A program made the translations under genes and the position numbers. The notes beneath the pieces are model-generated. The model was given only the letters and a program-made list of their open reading frames with translations. It did no database searches and had not been told where the DNA came from. Positions 8,370 through 16,923 of a stretch of DNA of 64,000 nucleotides are shown here, in pieces (the first letter of the stretch is position 1; each line of letters opens with the position of its first letter). The stretch comes from Sphingopyxis sp. H053. Its GTDB lineage: Bacteria > Pseudomonadota > Alphaproteobacteria > Sphingomonadales > Sphingomonadaceae. The DNA lies in NCBI RefSeq assembly GCF_001468225.1, contig NZ_LNRU01000015.1, forward strand, positions 1-64,000. Reading direction: 5' to 3'.

Positions 8370-9511
8370 TGGCGCGCCGGGCCGATGCGCGGCGCGACGC
8401 GCCGGCGCTGCGCTTCCTGCTCCTGTGCGTCGGCGGCTGGATTGCGGTGCGGATCATGGTCGTCTGGAACCCCGCTATCGCGCCGCCCCCCGATCCGGCC
8501 ACCGTGCCTTGGGCCGTGCCGTCGCCCTTTGCCGCGAGCGACAGTGTTCGGGACAGCGCCCCCCGCGCGGACGCTTCACCGATGCGTGCCACGCCGTCGC
8601 TGCGCGCGCGCGCAGCGCATGCTTTCGCTGTGCCGGGACCACGGTCGGTCGATGTGTCGCTCACGCCGGGAGAAGAGCCGGTTTCGGGCGGCTTCGGTGC
8701 CGATCGTCACAGCCTTCGTCTCGCGTTATTCGCGCGACTCCTACCGGCGCCACCCGGCCGGTTCGCGCAGTCGGCCGCTGCGGCGAACGGGCCTTTATGG
8801 TTCCCCCTCGCGCCCGCCGCGCCGGCCGATCCGGGGCAGGGCAAGCCCTTCTGGATCCAGCGGCAGATGGGAGGCTGGGCGCTCGCGGGCTGGCTCTATC
8901 TGCGCGAAGGGTCGGGGAATGCGCCCGAAACCATCGGCGGCGCGAGCCAGCTCGGCGGCAGTCAGGCCGGGCTCCGCCTCGCCTATGGGTTCGGCGATAC
9001 CGGCCGTATCCGCGCCTATGGCCGCGCGACGATCGCGGTGCAGCGGCCGCAGCAACGCGAGCTTGCGTTCGGCCTCGCTTTCGCCCCGCTCGCGCATCTG
9101 CCGGTCGATCTCGCGATCGAGCAGCGCGTCGCCGCGGGAAAAGAAGGTCGAACGGCGCTTGCCGTCATGGCGAGCGGCGGTGTCTCGGACGTCGTCTTGC
9201 CCGCCGGTTTCCGGCTCGACGCCTATGCGCAGGCGGGCGTCGTCGGGACGCGGCGGCGCGACGGTTTTGCCGACGGGGCGATTGTCGTCGATCGCCGCCT
9301 TGGTTCCGAAGAAACATCCTTGCGCCTCGGCGCGCTCGCGGCGGGAGCGGTGCAGCCCGGCGCGGCGCGCGTCGATGTCGGTCCGCGGCTGACGCTCCGC
9401 CTGCCCGACGTGGGCGAGGGCAGCCGCATCGCGCTCGACTGGCGCCAGCGCGTCGCAGGCGATGCGCGCCCCGAAAGCGGCCTTGCCCTGACCCTCGCAA
9501 GCGACTTCTAG
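8369..9511 (+). CDS. NfrA-like C-terminal domain protein
   Basis: This 380-residue product follows the glycosyltransferase with a one-base stop/start overlap (TGATG). An N-terminal hydrophobic segment (about 14-35) is followed by a Pro/Ala-rich linker. From about 155 there is a beta-rich region with alternating residues, such as GGWALAGWLYLREG and GLRLAYGFGDTGRIRAYGRA, ending in a terminal phenylalanine. This suggests an outer-membrane barrel like the C-terminus of NfrA. The TPR repeats of full-length NfrA are absent. It probably helps export the glycan made by the upstream enzyme. An in-frame GTG at 8366 is an alternative start. Confidence 0.55.
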   Translation: MARRADARRDAPALRFLLLCVGGWIAVRIMVVWNPAIAPPPDPATVPWAVPSPFAASDSVRDSAPRADASPMRATPSLRARAAHAFAVPGPRSVDVSLTPGEEPVSGGFGADRHSLRLALFARLLPAPPGRFAQSAAAANGPLWFPLAPAAPADPGQGKPFWIQRQMGGWALAGWLYLREGSGNAPETIGGASQLGGSQAGLRLAYGFGDTGRIRAYGRATIAVQRPQQRELAFGLAFAPLAHLPVDLAIEQRVAAGKEGRTALAVMASGGVSDVVLPAGFRLDAYAQAGVVGTRRRDGFADGAIVVDRRLGSEETSLRLGALAAGAVQPGAARVDVGPRLTLRLPDVGEGSRIALDWRQRVAGDARPESGLALTLASDF

Positions 9512-9617
9512 AGAACGGTAAAATTTAGCCGCCGCGGCCGATTCCCCACGCCGAAAAAATGGTCTAGGGTCCTTGGAATCGGCGCGGTTCCAGCGCCGCT
9601 GAGCGCAATCGGGGCCC

Positions 9618-10526
9618 ATGGACCTTTACCTTCCTGTCGCCAATCTGTCGGTCAATGCGCTGGTCATCATCCTGCTCGGTGGCGGGGTGGGTTTCCTGTC
9701 GGGCATGTTCGGCGTCGGCGGGGGTTTCCTGACCACGCCTTTGCTGATCTTTTACGGCATCCCGCCGACGGTCGCGGCGGCGTCGGCGGCGACGCAGGTG
9801 ACGGGCGCGAGCGTGTCGGGCGTGATGGCGCATCTGGAGCGCGATGGGGTCGACCTGCGTATGGGCTGGGTGCTCGTCGCGGGCGGCCTGATCGGATCGC
9901 TGATCGGTGCGGGGTTATTCGAACTGCTCACCGCCTGGGGCCAGATCGATACGGTGATCAACATTCTTTATGTCGCTTTGCTGGGTATCGTCGGCACCTT
10001 CATGGGGCGCGAGGCGTGGGGAAGCTACCGCGCCGCGCAGACCGGATTGCCGGCGCCCGCGCGCAAGCGGCGTCATCACCCGATGGTCGCGAACCTGCCG
10101 ATGCGCTGGCGCTTCTATCGGTCGGGCCTCTATATTTCGCCGCTCGCGCCGCTGCTGCTCGGCATGGTCGGGGGCGTGCTGACGATGCTGCTCGGCGTCG
10201 GCGGCGGCTTCATCATGGTGCCGGCGATGCTTTACCTGATCGGCATGGGGACGCAGGTGGTGGTCGGCACGTCGCTGTTCCAGATCCTGTTCGTGACGAT
10301 CGCGACGACGATGGTCCATGCGCTGACCACCGGAGCCGTCGATATCGTGCTCGCGGGGTTGCTGCTGCTCGGCAGCGTGATCGGGGCGCAGTTCGGTGCG
10401 CGCTTCGCGCAAAAGGTGAAGCCCGAATATCTGCGCATGGCGCTCGCGGCGATCGTGCTGCTCGTCGCGCTGCGCATGGGCGTCGACCTCTTCATCCGCC
10501 CCGACGAAATCTACACCGTGCAATGA
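9618..10526 (+). CDS. TauE/SafE (TSUP) family permease
   Basis: The 302-residue membrane protein has about eight helices in two halves. Each half carries the family's glycine signature: GMFGVGGGFLTTPLLIF near residue 35 and LLGVGGGFIMVPAML near 195. TSUP proteins move sulfite, sulfonates or other sulfur or organic anions across the inner membrane. The central cytoplasmic loop is basic (ARKRRHHP). The next gene overlaps its stop by four bases (ATGA) and encodes a TIGR02186-type protein, a pairing common in alphaproteobacteria, so the two probably work together. The transported substrate is not evident. Confidence 0.9.
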   Translation: MDLYLPVANLSVNALVIILLGGGVGFLSGMFGVGGGFLTTPLLIFYGIPPTVAAASAATQVTGASVSGVMAHLERDGVDLRMGWVLVAGGLIGSLIGAGLFELLTAWGQIDTVINILYVALLGIVGTFMGREAWGSYRAAQTGLPAPARKRRHHPMVANLPMRWRFYRSGLYISPLAPLLLGMVGGVLTMLLGVGGGFIMVPAMLYLIGMGTQVVVGTSLFQILFVTIATTMVHALTTGAVDIVLAGLLLLGSVIGAQFGARFAQKVKPEYLRMALAAIVLLVALRMGVDLFIRPDEIYTVQ

Positions 10527-11293
10527 GCGCGCCGCGCGCCTTGCTTCTGTCGCTCGCGGCGCTGCTGTTGCCCGCGGCCGCCCATGCGGCCGATCCGCGG
10601 CTGGTGCCCGATGTGTCGAGCCGCGCGATCGATATCCAGTACAGCTTTACCGGCGAGGAATTGCTGCTGTTCGGCGCGATCCTCTATCCCGGCCAGCGCC
10701 TGCCCGACGACCGCGCCGACATCGTCGTGGTGCTGAAGGGGCCGGTGCGGCCGATCGTGCTGCGCGAAAAAAGCCGCGTCGCGGGCATCTGGGTCAACGC
10801 CAGCAGCATCCGCCTGCGCACGTCCCCGGGCTTTTACGCGATCGGCTCGTCGCGTCCGATCGACAAGCTGGTCGACGAACGCACCGCGGCGATCTTTGAA
10901 CTCGGCCTCGCCAATCTGTCGATGTCGCCAAGCGGATTTTCGGAGGCGAAGAAGCTCGAGCGGTTCGAGGCGGGGCTGACCGACCTCTATCGCCGCTCGG
11001 GCCTTTTCGTCGAAAATCCCGCCGCGGTCGAAATCACCGAAGGCGTGCTCTATCGCGCGCGTATCCCCGTGCCGGCGCGTGTTCCGGTTGGCACCTACCG
11101 CGCCGAAACCTATCTGATCAGTCGCGGGCGCGTGCTCGCGGTCGCGTCGCGCGATGTCCAGATCCGCAAGGCCGGGTTCGAACGGTTCGTCGCGCTCGCG
11201 GCGCAGCGGCACGGCTTTCTATACGGGCTTTCGGCCGTATTCCTGTCGCTCGTGCTCGGTTACGGCGCTTCGGCGATCTTCCGGCGCCGATAG
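10523..11293 (+). CDS. TIGR02186-type exported membrane-anchored protein
   Basis: The 256-residue protein has a signal peptide (residues 1-22, ending AAHA), a long periplasmic beta-rich domain and one C-terminal membrane helix (about 230-250) followed by arginines. Phrases such as FTGEELLLFGAILYPG and VVLKGPVRPIVLREKSRVAGIWVN match a family usually found directly beside TSUP permeases. It likely assists that permease from the periplasmic side, but no mechanism is established. Its ATG 10523 overlaps the TSUP stop, so translation is coupled. Confidence 0.75.
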   Translation: MSAPRALLLSLAALLLPAAAHAADPRLVPDVSSRAIDIQYSFTGEELLLFGAILYPGQRLPDDRADIVVVLKGPVRPIVLREKSRVAGIWVNASSIRLRTSPGFYAIGSSRPIDKLVDERTAAIFELGLANLSMSPSGFSEAKKLERFEAGLTDLYRRSGLFVENPAAVEITEGVLYRARIPVPARVPVGTYRAETYLISRGRVLAVASRDVQIRKAGFERFVALAAQRHGFLYGLSAVFLSLVLGYGASAIFRRR

Positions 11294-11363
11294 CTATCAT
11301 TCACGGCCTATTTACCCTCGTCTGCGATACCCGGCCGGGGACCACAATAGGCGGGGCGGATAC

Positions 11364-13076
11364 ATGGACATGCAGGGCGGCGGATTCAGCGCCGGGGACT
11401 TGACGGCGGCACAGCATGTTCGGCTTGCCGGCGGCGGCGTAGCGGCCTCGATTGCGCCGGTAACCAACCATCATCGCGACGATCTGATGATCGGCGAAGT
11501 CGTCGATATTTCGGGATCGGCCTCGCGGATCCTGCTCGATGCCGCGGCGATCGGCAAATTGGCTTCCTCCAGCGATTCCGCGGTGGCGATGGCCGGGCAG
11601 GTCGGGGCGCAGGTCAAGGTCCGTGTCGGCAATATCTGGCTGATCGCCAGCATCCGCGACCAGCAACTGCACGAACGCGGCGAGGGGCTGATCCTCGCGA
11701 CGGTCGACTTTCTTGGCGAAGGCGAAGAAGAAAAGATCACCGGCCGCATTCACAATTTCCGCCGCGGCGTCACCCGCTACCCGATCCCGGGCAGCCAGGT
11801 TTTTGCGGCAACCAGCGCCGATCTCAAGCAGATCTACGCCGCCGACGAGCGCGCGCATGTCGAAATCGGCACCGTCTATCCGACCAAGGATATTCGCGGG
11901 TCGCTCTATGTCGACGCGATGCTGGGCAAGCATTTCGCGCTCTTGGGTTCGACCGGTACGGGTAAATCGACGAGCGCCGCGCTGATCCTTCACAAGATCT
12001 GCGAGCTCGCGCCGCAGGGTCATATCGTGATGATCGATCCGCACGGCGAATATTCGGCGGCGTTCAAGGGCATCGGCGCGCTGTTCGACGTCGACAACCT
12101 CGCCATGCCCTATTGGCTGATGAATTTCGAAGAGCATTGCGAAGTCTTCGTCACCGCCGAGGGCCGCGACCGCCAGGCCGACTGCGACGTGCTCGCGCGC
12201 TGCCTGCTCCAGGCGCGGATGAAGAACCGGCTGGCCGAAGGCATGACGAAGATTACCGTGGACTCGCCGATCCCCTATCTGCTCTCCGACCTGCTCAACA
12301 TTCTGCAAAACGAAATGGGCAAGCTCGACAAGGCGACGTCGAGCGCGCCGTTCATGCGGATCAAGGGCAAGATCGAGGAAATGCGCGCCGATCCGCGCTA
12401 TAATTTCATGTTCTCGGGCATGCTCGTCGCCGACACGATGACGAATTTCATCGGCAAGATTTTCCGCCTGCCGTCGGACGGCCGGCCGATCTCGATCATC
12501 GATGTGTCGGGGGTGCCGAGCGACATCACGTCGGTCGTCGTCGCGGTGCTGTCGCGCCTGACCTTCGACTATGCGATCTGGTCGCGCGGCGAACCGCAGC
12601 GCCCGATCCTGCTCGTCTGCGAAGAAGCGCACCGCTACATCCCGGCCAAGGACATCGGCCAGGGCCAGGCGGTGCGCAAGATCCTCGAACGGATCGCCAA
12701 GGAAGGCCGTAAATATGGCGTGTCGCTGGGCCTCATCACCCAGCGTCCGTCCGATCTGGCCGAAGGCGTGCTGTCGCAGTGCGGCACGATCATCTCGATG
12801 CGCCTCAACAACGAACGCGACCAGCATTTCGTGAAGGCCGCGATGCCCGAAGGCGCGCGCGGCTTCATCGATTCGATCCCGGCGCTGCGTAACCGCGAAT
12901 GCATCGTCTGCGGCGAGGGTGTGTCGATCCCGATCCGCGTCTATCTCGACACGCTCGAAGAGGAAAAGCGCCCGGCATCGAGCGATCCGCTGTTCTCGAA
13001 ACTATGGCGCGAAACCGGCGGCGAGGCAGAAATCCTCGAGCGTGTGGTCAAGCGCTGGCGCAGCCAGGGGCGGTAA
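11364..13076 (+). CDS. HerA-like ATPase (DUF87 family)
   Basis: The 570-residue protein has an N-terminal HAS-barrel-like region (about 40-180) and an FtsK/HerA-type RecA ATPase. Walker A GSTGTGKST is at 195-203 and the Walker B region, RPILLVCEEAHRY, is near 415. ITQRPSDL and a C-terminal arginine-containing segment follow. HerA proteins are hexameric DNA translocases, in archaea partnered with the nuclease NurA for end resection. No NurA, SIR2 or DUF4297 gene is adjacent, so this is probably the stand-alone bacterial form. ATG 11364 follows a purine-rich GGCGGGGCGGA. It is transcribed alone and is followed by a REP-like repeat. Confidence 0.85.
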   Translation: MDMQGGGFSAGDLTAAQHVRLAGGGVAASIAPVTNHHRDDLMIGEVVDISGSASRILLDAAAIGKLASSSDSAVAMAGQVGAQVKVRVGNIWLIASIRDQQLHERGEGLILATVDFLGEGEEEKITGRIHNFRRGVTRYPIPGSQVFAATSADLKQIYAADERAHVEIGTVYPTKDIRGSLYVDAMLGKHFALLGSTGTGKSTSAALILHKICELAPQGHIVMIDPHGEYSAAFKGIGALFDVDNLAMPYWLMNFEEHCEVFVTAEGRDRQADCDVLARCLLQARMKNRLAEGMTKITVDSPIPYLLSDLLNILQNEMGKLDKATSSAPFMRIKGKIEEMRADPRYNFMFSGMLVADTMTNFIGKIFRLPSDGRPISIIDVSGVPSDITSVVVAVLSRLTFDYAIWSRGEPQRPILLVCEEAHRYIPAKDIGQGQAVRKILERIAKEGRKYGVSLGLITQRPSDLAEGVLSQCGTIISMRLNNERDQHFVKAAMPEGARGFIDSIPALRNRECIVCGEGVSIPIRVYLDTLEEEKRPASSDPLFSKLWRETGGEAEILERVVKRWRSQGR

Positions 13077-13098
13077 GTCCCGGCGCCAAACCCAAAAC

Positions 13099-13176
13099 CG
13101 TCATCCCGGCGAAGGCCGGGATCTCACCGGTGCGCCATGTCGGTAGGTCGAGATCCCGGCCTTCGCCGGGATGACG
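13099..13176. repeat. REP-like inverted repeat
   Basis: Two exact 27-base arms (13099-13125 and 13150-13176) have the core CGTCATCCCGGCGAAGGCCG. The arms are identical in sequence to those at 24738-24815. The element lies between the convergent HerA-like and glyoxalase-fold genes and ends 3 bases before the latter's stop codon. It could act as a bidirectional terminator. Confidence 0.9.
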
Positions 13177-13179
13177 ATA

Positions 13180-13566
13180 TTATGTTTTCGGCGGTTCCCA
13201 CAATTCGATCGGGTTACCCTCTGGGTCATGCACCCGGGCAAATCGTCCGACCGCGGGGTCGTCCCACTCGTCCTTGGTGATGATCTCGTCGCCCGCCGCG
13301 CGAAACGGCGCCAGCACGGCGTCGAGATCGTCGACGCGCAGGTTCAGCATATGCTGGCGGTCGGCGGGGAAATAGTCGGTGTCGGCCTTGAACGGCGCGA
13401 AGACGAGCGGACCCGCGGTCACATTCCACACCCATTGGTTCGGCGGTACGCTCTCGTCGGCGCTGCATCCGCCTCCGACGCCCAGCCGTTCGCGATACCA
13501 GGCGCTCAGCGCCTCGGGGTCGCGTGCCCGGAAAAACAGTCCACCGATGCCTTTGACATGTCCCAT
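13180..13566 (-). CDS. VOC (glyoxalase/bleomycin resistance) family protein
   Basis: The 128-residue protein forms one vicinal-oxygen-chelate module made of two beta-alpha-beta repeats. It starts MGHVKGIGGLFFRARDPEALSAWYRERLG, has HMLNLRVDDLDAVLAPFRAAG in the middle and ends RVHDPEGNPIELWEPP. Such proteins bind metal and include glyoxalases, dioxygenases and antibiotic-binding proteins. The substrate here is unknown. The start is ATG 13566, because a strong AGGAGG lies just upstream and the open frame above it has no family similarity. It lies downstream of the cell wall hydrolase gene on the same strand. Confidence 0.8.
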   Translation of the reverse strand: MGHVKGIGGLFFRARDPEALSAWYRERLGVGGGCSADESVPPNQWVWNVTAGPLVFAPFKADTDYFPADRQHMLNLRVDDLDAVLAPFRAAGDEIITKDEWDDPAVGRFARVHDPEGNPIELWEPPKT

Positions 13567-13609
13567 GATGGCCTCCTGCCCGTGAAGCGGGCAGCCTAGG
13601 CCGATTGGC

Positions 13610-14755
13610 TCAGCGTTTCCACTCCCCGCTGCCCTTGAATTCTTCGCGGACCTGGCCCGACTGGTTGAGGCGCGGATCTGCATAGGTCTGCGCGGCGGGG
13701 GCCGCGACCGGCGGCGCGACGGACGCCGCGGGGGCCATCGTGCCGGGCAGCGGGGCCGCGGGGGTATCGGGAAGCGGTGCGGCGCCAGCGGTGAGCATCG
13801 GCGCCGGACCGGCGCCGGGCGGCAGGCCCTGACCCTTCAGAATCGCAAGCTGCTGTGCCAGCGGCAGATAGGGGCCGGGCACCGGCTCGCGGCCGAGATA
13901 GGGCGCGCGAAACGCGTCGGGCATGCCCCAGCGCCCGCGCCAGCGGTGGAAGATATGCGCGCCGACGATGTTGGTCATCACCAGGCTCTTGCCCCAGCGC
14001 GGCCAGATCGCCTGCGTGTGATAATGCGTCGCGAGGCCGACCTTGGGGAACACATAACCGCCGAGCGCCGCCGATGCGACGCGGCTCGCGCGCAGCCAGT
14101 TGGGCTTGCTTGGGCTCCGTGCCATCGCGCCGTCGCAGCTGAAGGTGAACTGGCACACGCCCGCGCGCTGCGATCCCTGGAAAACGACGCCGCATACTGT
14201 GTTGGGAAAGCTCGGGTGGCGGACGCGGTTGATCACCGTCTGCGCAACCCCGCGCATCCCGTCGTCGGTCTCCGACGCGGCTTCGTAATAGATGGCGGCG
14301 GTCAGGCAATAATGCGCGCGCTCGCGGTCGAGCGCGGTGACGCCGCGGAACACATAGGATTTGGCAGGCGGCCCGACAAAGGCTTCCTCGCGCAGCAATG
14401 CGGGGTCGGCAGGCGGCAGCGCGGCCGCGTCGCCATAACCGACGCTGTCGGGGTTGGGCAGCGTCGGGTCGATCTTCAGCGCGTCCGCATAATCCTCGGC
14501 GTTCATGATCGCCCAGCGTTCGGGATCATAGGCGCGAAAGTTCAGCGGCACCGACACGCTATACGGCCCGAAGAACGCGGGCGCGCGGAACTGACCGCTC
14601 GACAGCAGGAAGGCGAGGCACGCGACCGCGACCACCGCGACGATCGCCGCCCAGAACGTACGTCCCGGGCCCGCCGGTTTTTCCGGCACCGGGTCGCGCC
14701 ACGTCGAGCGGGCGGTCAGGGACAGTTCGGGCTTCATTCGCGCATCAAATTCCAT
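13610..14755 (-). CDS. SleB/CwlJ-type cell wall hydrolase
   Basis: The 381-residue protein has one N-terminal membrane anchor (about 34-52), a Hydrolase_2 domain at roughly 150-265 and a Pro/Ala-rich C-terminal tail. The domain shows AAIYYEAASE with the likely catalytic glutamate, then INRVRHPSFPNTVCGVVFQG and CQFTFSCDG, ending near a conserved HYHT. These enzymes cleave peptidoglycan glycan strands, as in spore cortex lysis. In non-sporing alphaproteobacteria they are thought to remodel the wall. It should sit in the inner membrane facing the periplasm. A GGAG sequence precedes ATG 14755. Confidence 0.85.
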   Translation of the reverse strand: MEFDARMKPELSLTARSTWRDPVPEKPAGPGRTFWAAIVAVVAVACLAFLLSSGQFRAPAFFGPYSVSVPLNFRAYDPERWAIMNAEDYADALKIDPTLPNPDSVGYGDAAALPPADPALLREEAFVGPPAKSYVFRGVTALDRERAHYCLTAAIYYEAASETDDGMRGVAQTVINRVRHPSFPNTVCGVVFQGSQRAGVCQFTFSCDGAMARSPSKPNWLRASRVASAALGGYVFPKVGLATHYHTQAIWPRWGKSLVMTNIVGAHIFHRWRGRWGMPDAFRAPYLGREPVPGPYLPLAQQLAILKGQGLPPGAGPAPMLTAGAAPLPDTPAAPLPGTMAPAASVAPPVAAPAAQTYADPRLNQSGQVREEFKGSGEWKR

Positions 14756-14905
14756 CGCTCCGCCCGTCGCCGATTCGCGCGAACGGGGCGTCAGTCCGTC
14801 TTATACGCTGAAACGCCAACAAAATGTTGCAATGCCTGTGTGATGTGTCGCGGTGGAGCAGGCAAAACGCCGGGGCTTAAGCGACGGGCGGGTTCGCGGA
14901 CCTCG

Positions 14906-15505
14906 TTATTTCCGCGTCCCGCATGCCGCGATCCGCTCGCGCGTTGCCGCGTCCACCAGTTCGCGTATCTGAAAAAGCAGAGGGTGCCGGACGGTATGCT
15001 GTGTGCCGTAGGTCAGGTTAAACGCATAGTCGAAATCGGCGGCGTTCCGCCCGATGAGGTGCTGCAGCATCGTCTCCAGCTTGTCGAAACCTTTGACCAT
15101 TCGGGCTTCGGGCGTCGTGCCGCCGCTATACTCGTCCCATAGGCTCAGGATTTCGCCGCGTAGGTCGTCGGGCAGCGGCGCACATAATGTTTCAAGATCC
15201 GCGCGCTCGCGCGCCGCCCGGCCGTCGTCGGGGCTTTGGCATGTCGCCGGGACGTCACCCGAAATCGCTTCGCCCAGGTCGTGGACGAGGCAGAGCCTGA
15301 GCAGCTTCAGCCGGTCATAATCTGCCAGTTCGCGGTCGAACAGCATCACCATCAGACAGAGCCGCCAGCTATGCTCGGCGGTGCTTTCGGCGCGGCCGTT
15401 CGATGTAATCCCGCTGCGCAGCGTGTCCTTCAGCTTTTCGGCCGCCTGCAGAAAGTCGATGATCGCGGCGAGGCGCGACGGCGCGATGGCATAGGGTGTC
15501 GTCAT
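14906..15505 (-). CDS. HD domain phosphohydrolase (HDDC2/YfbR-like)
   Basis: The 199-residue protein carries the HD-type metal site: ESTAEHSWRLCLMVML near residue 43, LCLVHDLGEAISGDVPA near 93 and a later aspartate in KGFDKLETMLQHL. This arrangement is typical of YfbR/HDDC2 5'-deoxynucleotidases, which remove phosphate from dNMPs. The precise substrate is not proven. It is cytoplasmic and has no membrane segments. It is separated from the cell wall hydrolase by 150 bases with no recognisable gene, and the XRE regulator lies 47 bases upstream on the same strand. Confidence 0.8.
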   Translation of the reverse strand: MTTPYAIAPSRLAAIIDFLQAAEKLKDTLRSGITSNGRAESTAEHSWRLCLMVMLFDRELADYDRLKLLRLCLVHDLGEAISGDVPATCQSPDDGRAARERADLETLCAPLPDDLRGEILSLWDEYSGGTTPEARMVKGFDKLETMLQHLIGRNAADFDYAFNLTYGTQHTVRHPLLFQIRELVDAATRERIAACGTRK

Positions 15506-15552
15506 GCGGCGAGGCTAACCGACGGGATCGCCGACTCAAGCCGCCGAATAAT

Positions 15553-16116
15553 TTATGCGCCGCCGTCCTGGACCAGCCGCGCAAAGCTGCCGTCCGAAAG
15601 CGGCATTCGTGTGTAGCGAAGCTGGCCGGCGGCGATCGTGAGTTCGTCGAAATCCGCATATCCGGTATCGACAATAACCGCGGGCGCGACCGCTTCGTAC
15701 CAGCCGAGCGCGTCCAGCGCCGCCTCGCCCTCTGCGATGCCCGGCGAGGCGAATCGCCACAGCGACTTTCCGGCCAGTTCCTCGATCCCGACCCGCCAGC
15801 CCGAGATCCGCGCCGGCGACGCGGCGAAAAGCCGGTGCGTCAGGTCGCAGATCAGATGTGCCGGCTGCGGCGAATGGCGCACCAGGTTGAGCAAGGCGCT
15901 GTCGGCAGCCGAGTTCGGCCGCGCTGCGAGCAGGCGCGTCAACCGATCCTCTTCGGTCGTCCCGGGGGTCAGCACACCCGCCTCCCACCGCGATACCGTC
16001 GTTTGCGAGACCCCCATTTCGTCCGCCAGCGCCGACTGCTTGATGCGATTCATCGCGCGCCAGCGCCGCAGCGATGCGCCCAGATGGTTGCGGCATGGCA
16101 GTACGGCTTGGGTCAC
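15553..16116 (-). CDS. XRE-type helix-turn-helix regulator
   Basis: The 187-residue protein has an N-terminal Cro/C1-type DNA-binding domain (about 12-65), including IKQSALADEMGVSQTTVSRWEAG as the helix-turn-helix. A PAS-like or ligand-sensing region of about 100 residues with no clear family follows. It likely controls nearby or unlinked genes. The target is not evident, and the HD gene downstream is a candidate partner by position. The ATG is 16116, and the frame does not extend further upstream in a way that adds conserved sequence. Confidence 0.75.
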   Translation of the reverse strand: MTQAVLPCRNHLGASLRRWRAMNRIKQSALADEMGVSQTTVSRWEAGVLTPGTTEEDRLTRLLAARPNSAADSALLNLVRHSPQPAHLICDLTHRLFAASPARISGWRVGIEELAGKSLWRFASPGIAEGEAALDALGWYEAVAPAVIVDTGYADFDELTIAAGQLRYTRMPLSDGSFARLVQDGGA

Positions 16117-16155
16117 GCGGCAAGCATAGCGCCGAAGACCCGCCGCTGAAACGGC

Positions 16156-16365
16156 CTAGTTGGGCAAAGGCGGGATGGTCGGCGGCGTGGCGCTCGCCGG
16201 TTCCGCAAAATATTTGCTCATGCCGCGGCGGACGCGATAGGCGTCGATGCGGTCGGCATAATGGCCGGGCAGGTCGAAATCGGCATGGCGCGCGCTGGCG
16301 CCGTGCAGGGGGCGGGTGGCCATCAGGGCCATCTGGTGCCGGTAGAAAAGCTCGTTCATATCCAT
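16156..16365 (-). CDS. Small conserved-looking hypothetical protein
   Basis: This 69-residue protein begins MDMNELFYRHQMALMATRPLHG and is rich in Arg, Tyr and Ala, ending in a Pro-rich tail. No domain or membrane segment is recognised. Upstream frame sequence is arginine-rich and looks non-coding, so ATG 16365, preceded by AAGGAA, was chosen. It lies between the XRE regulator and the cold-shock gene on the same strand, and the short gap to csp suggests a shared transcript. Third-position GC is like a real gene. Confidence 0.55.
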   Translation of the reverse strand: MDMNELFYRHQMALMATRPLHGASARHADFDLPGHYADRIDAYRVRRGMSKYFAEPASATPPTIPPLPN

Positions 16366-16457
16366 AGGATGTTCCTTGGGTGACTGCGCGAGCATGGGGC
16401 CGAACGATCGGCGAATGGTCCGGCCCGGCGCCCGATGAGCGCCGGGCCGGATGTCAT

Positions 16458-16664
16458 TCATGCAGGCTGAAGATTGACAGCCGAGGTCTTGCCGCGCTGG
16501 TCGGTTTCCAGCTCGTAAGAAACGCGCTGTTCCTTGTTCAGCGTCGCCATTCCGGCGCGCTCGACGGCGCTGATGTGGACGAAGCTGTCGCCCGAGCCAT
16601 CTTCATTGGCAATGAAACCATAGCCTTTGTCGCTGTTGAAGAATTTTACGGTGCCGATGGGCAT
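16458..16664 (-). CDS. Cold-shock protein, CspA family
   Basis: The 68-residue product is one cold-shock domain. The RNA-binding motifs are KGYGFIANEDG (RNP1-like) and DSFVHISAVE (RNP2-like), after the usual MPIGTVKFFNSDKG start. It binds single-stranded RNA or DNA and acts as an RNA chaperone. The start is ATG 16664, because the open frame upstream adds 11 unrelated codons. The 5' region (16665-16923) is long and unusually AT-rich, as expected for a gene controlled through its leader. Confidence 0.93.
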   Translation of the reverse strand: MPIGTVKFFNSDKGYGFIANEDGSGDSFVHISAVERAGMATLNKEQRVSYELETDQRGKTSAVNLQPA

Positions 16665-16923
16665 GGGATGTTTCCTTTCACGAAAACAGGGAATCAACCG
16701 GCAAAAGCACCGGAGGAGCTGGTAGCGCGTGAAGGGAAGTATCCGCCGCTAGGCATCAAATTTCCGTCGCAGGCGACGTTAGCCAAATTACATTGAAATT
16801 ATTTTACCGAAAAGTCAAGGTTTTTGGCAATTTCCTGTGATTTCATCGGTTCGCTGTAAAAATATTCCACAAGAATTGACCCTGCGGCGGGACATGAATT
16901 CGGCAAGCCGCATCCGGCGAAGC
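16665..16923 (-). promoter_or_regulatory. AT-rich cold-shock gene leader and promoter region
   Basis: This 259-base gap between the metal exporter gene and csp holds no gene that I can support. It is far richer in A/T than its surroundings, especially 16745-16880. A possible minus-strand -35 sequence, TTGAC, is at 16814-16818, about 150 bases from the csp start. This leaves room for a long untranslated leader, which cold-shock messages often have. No exact -10 is obvious. Confidence 0.4.

Noticed and set aside
11364..13076. HerA-like gene as part of a phage-defence island
   Set aside because: No SIR2, DUF4297, NurA or other effector gene is within reach, so a defence role is unsupported.
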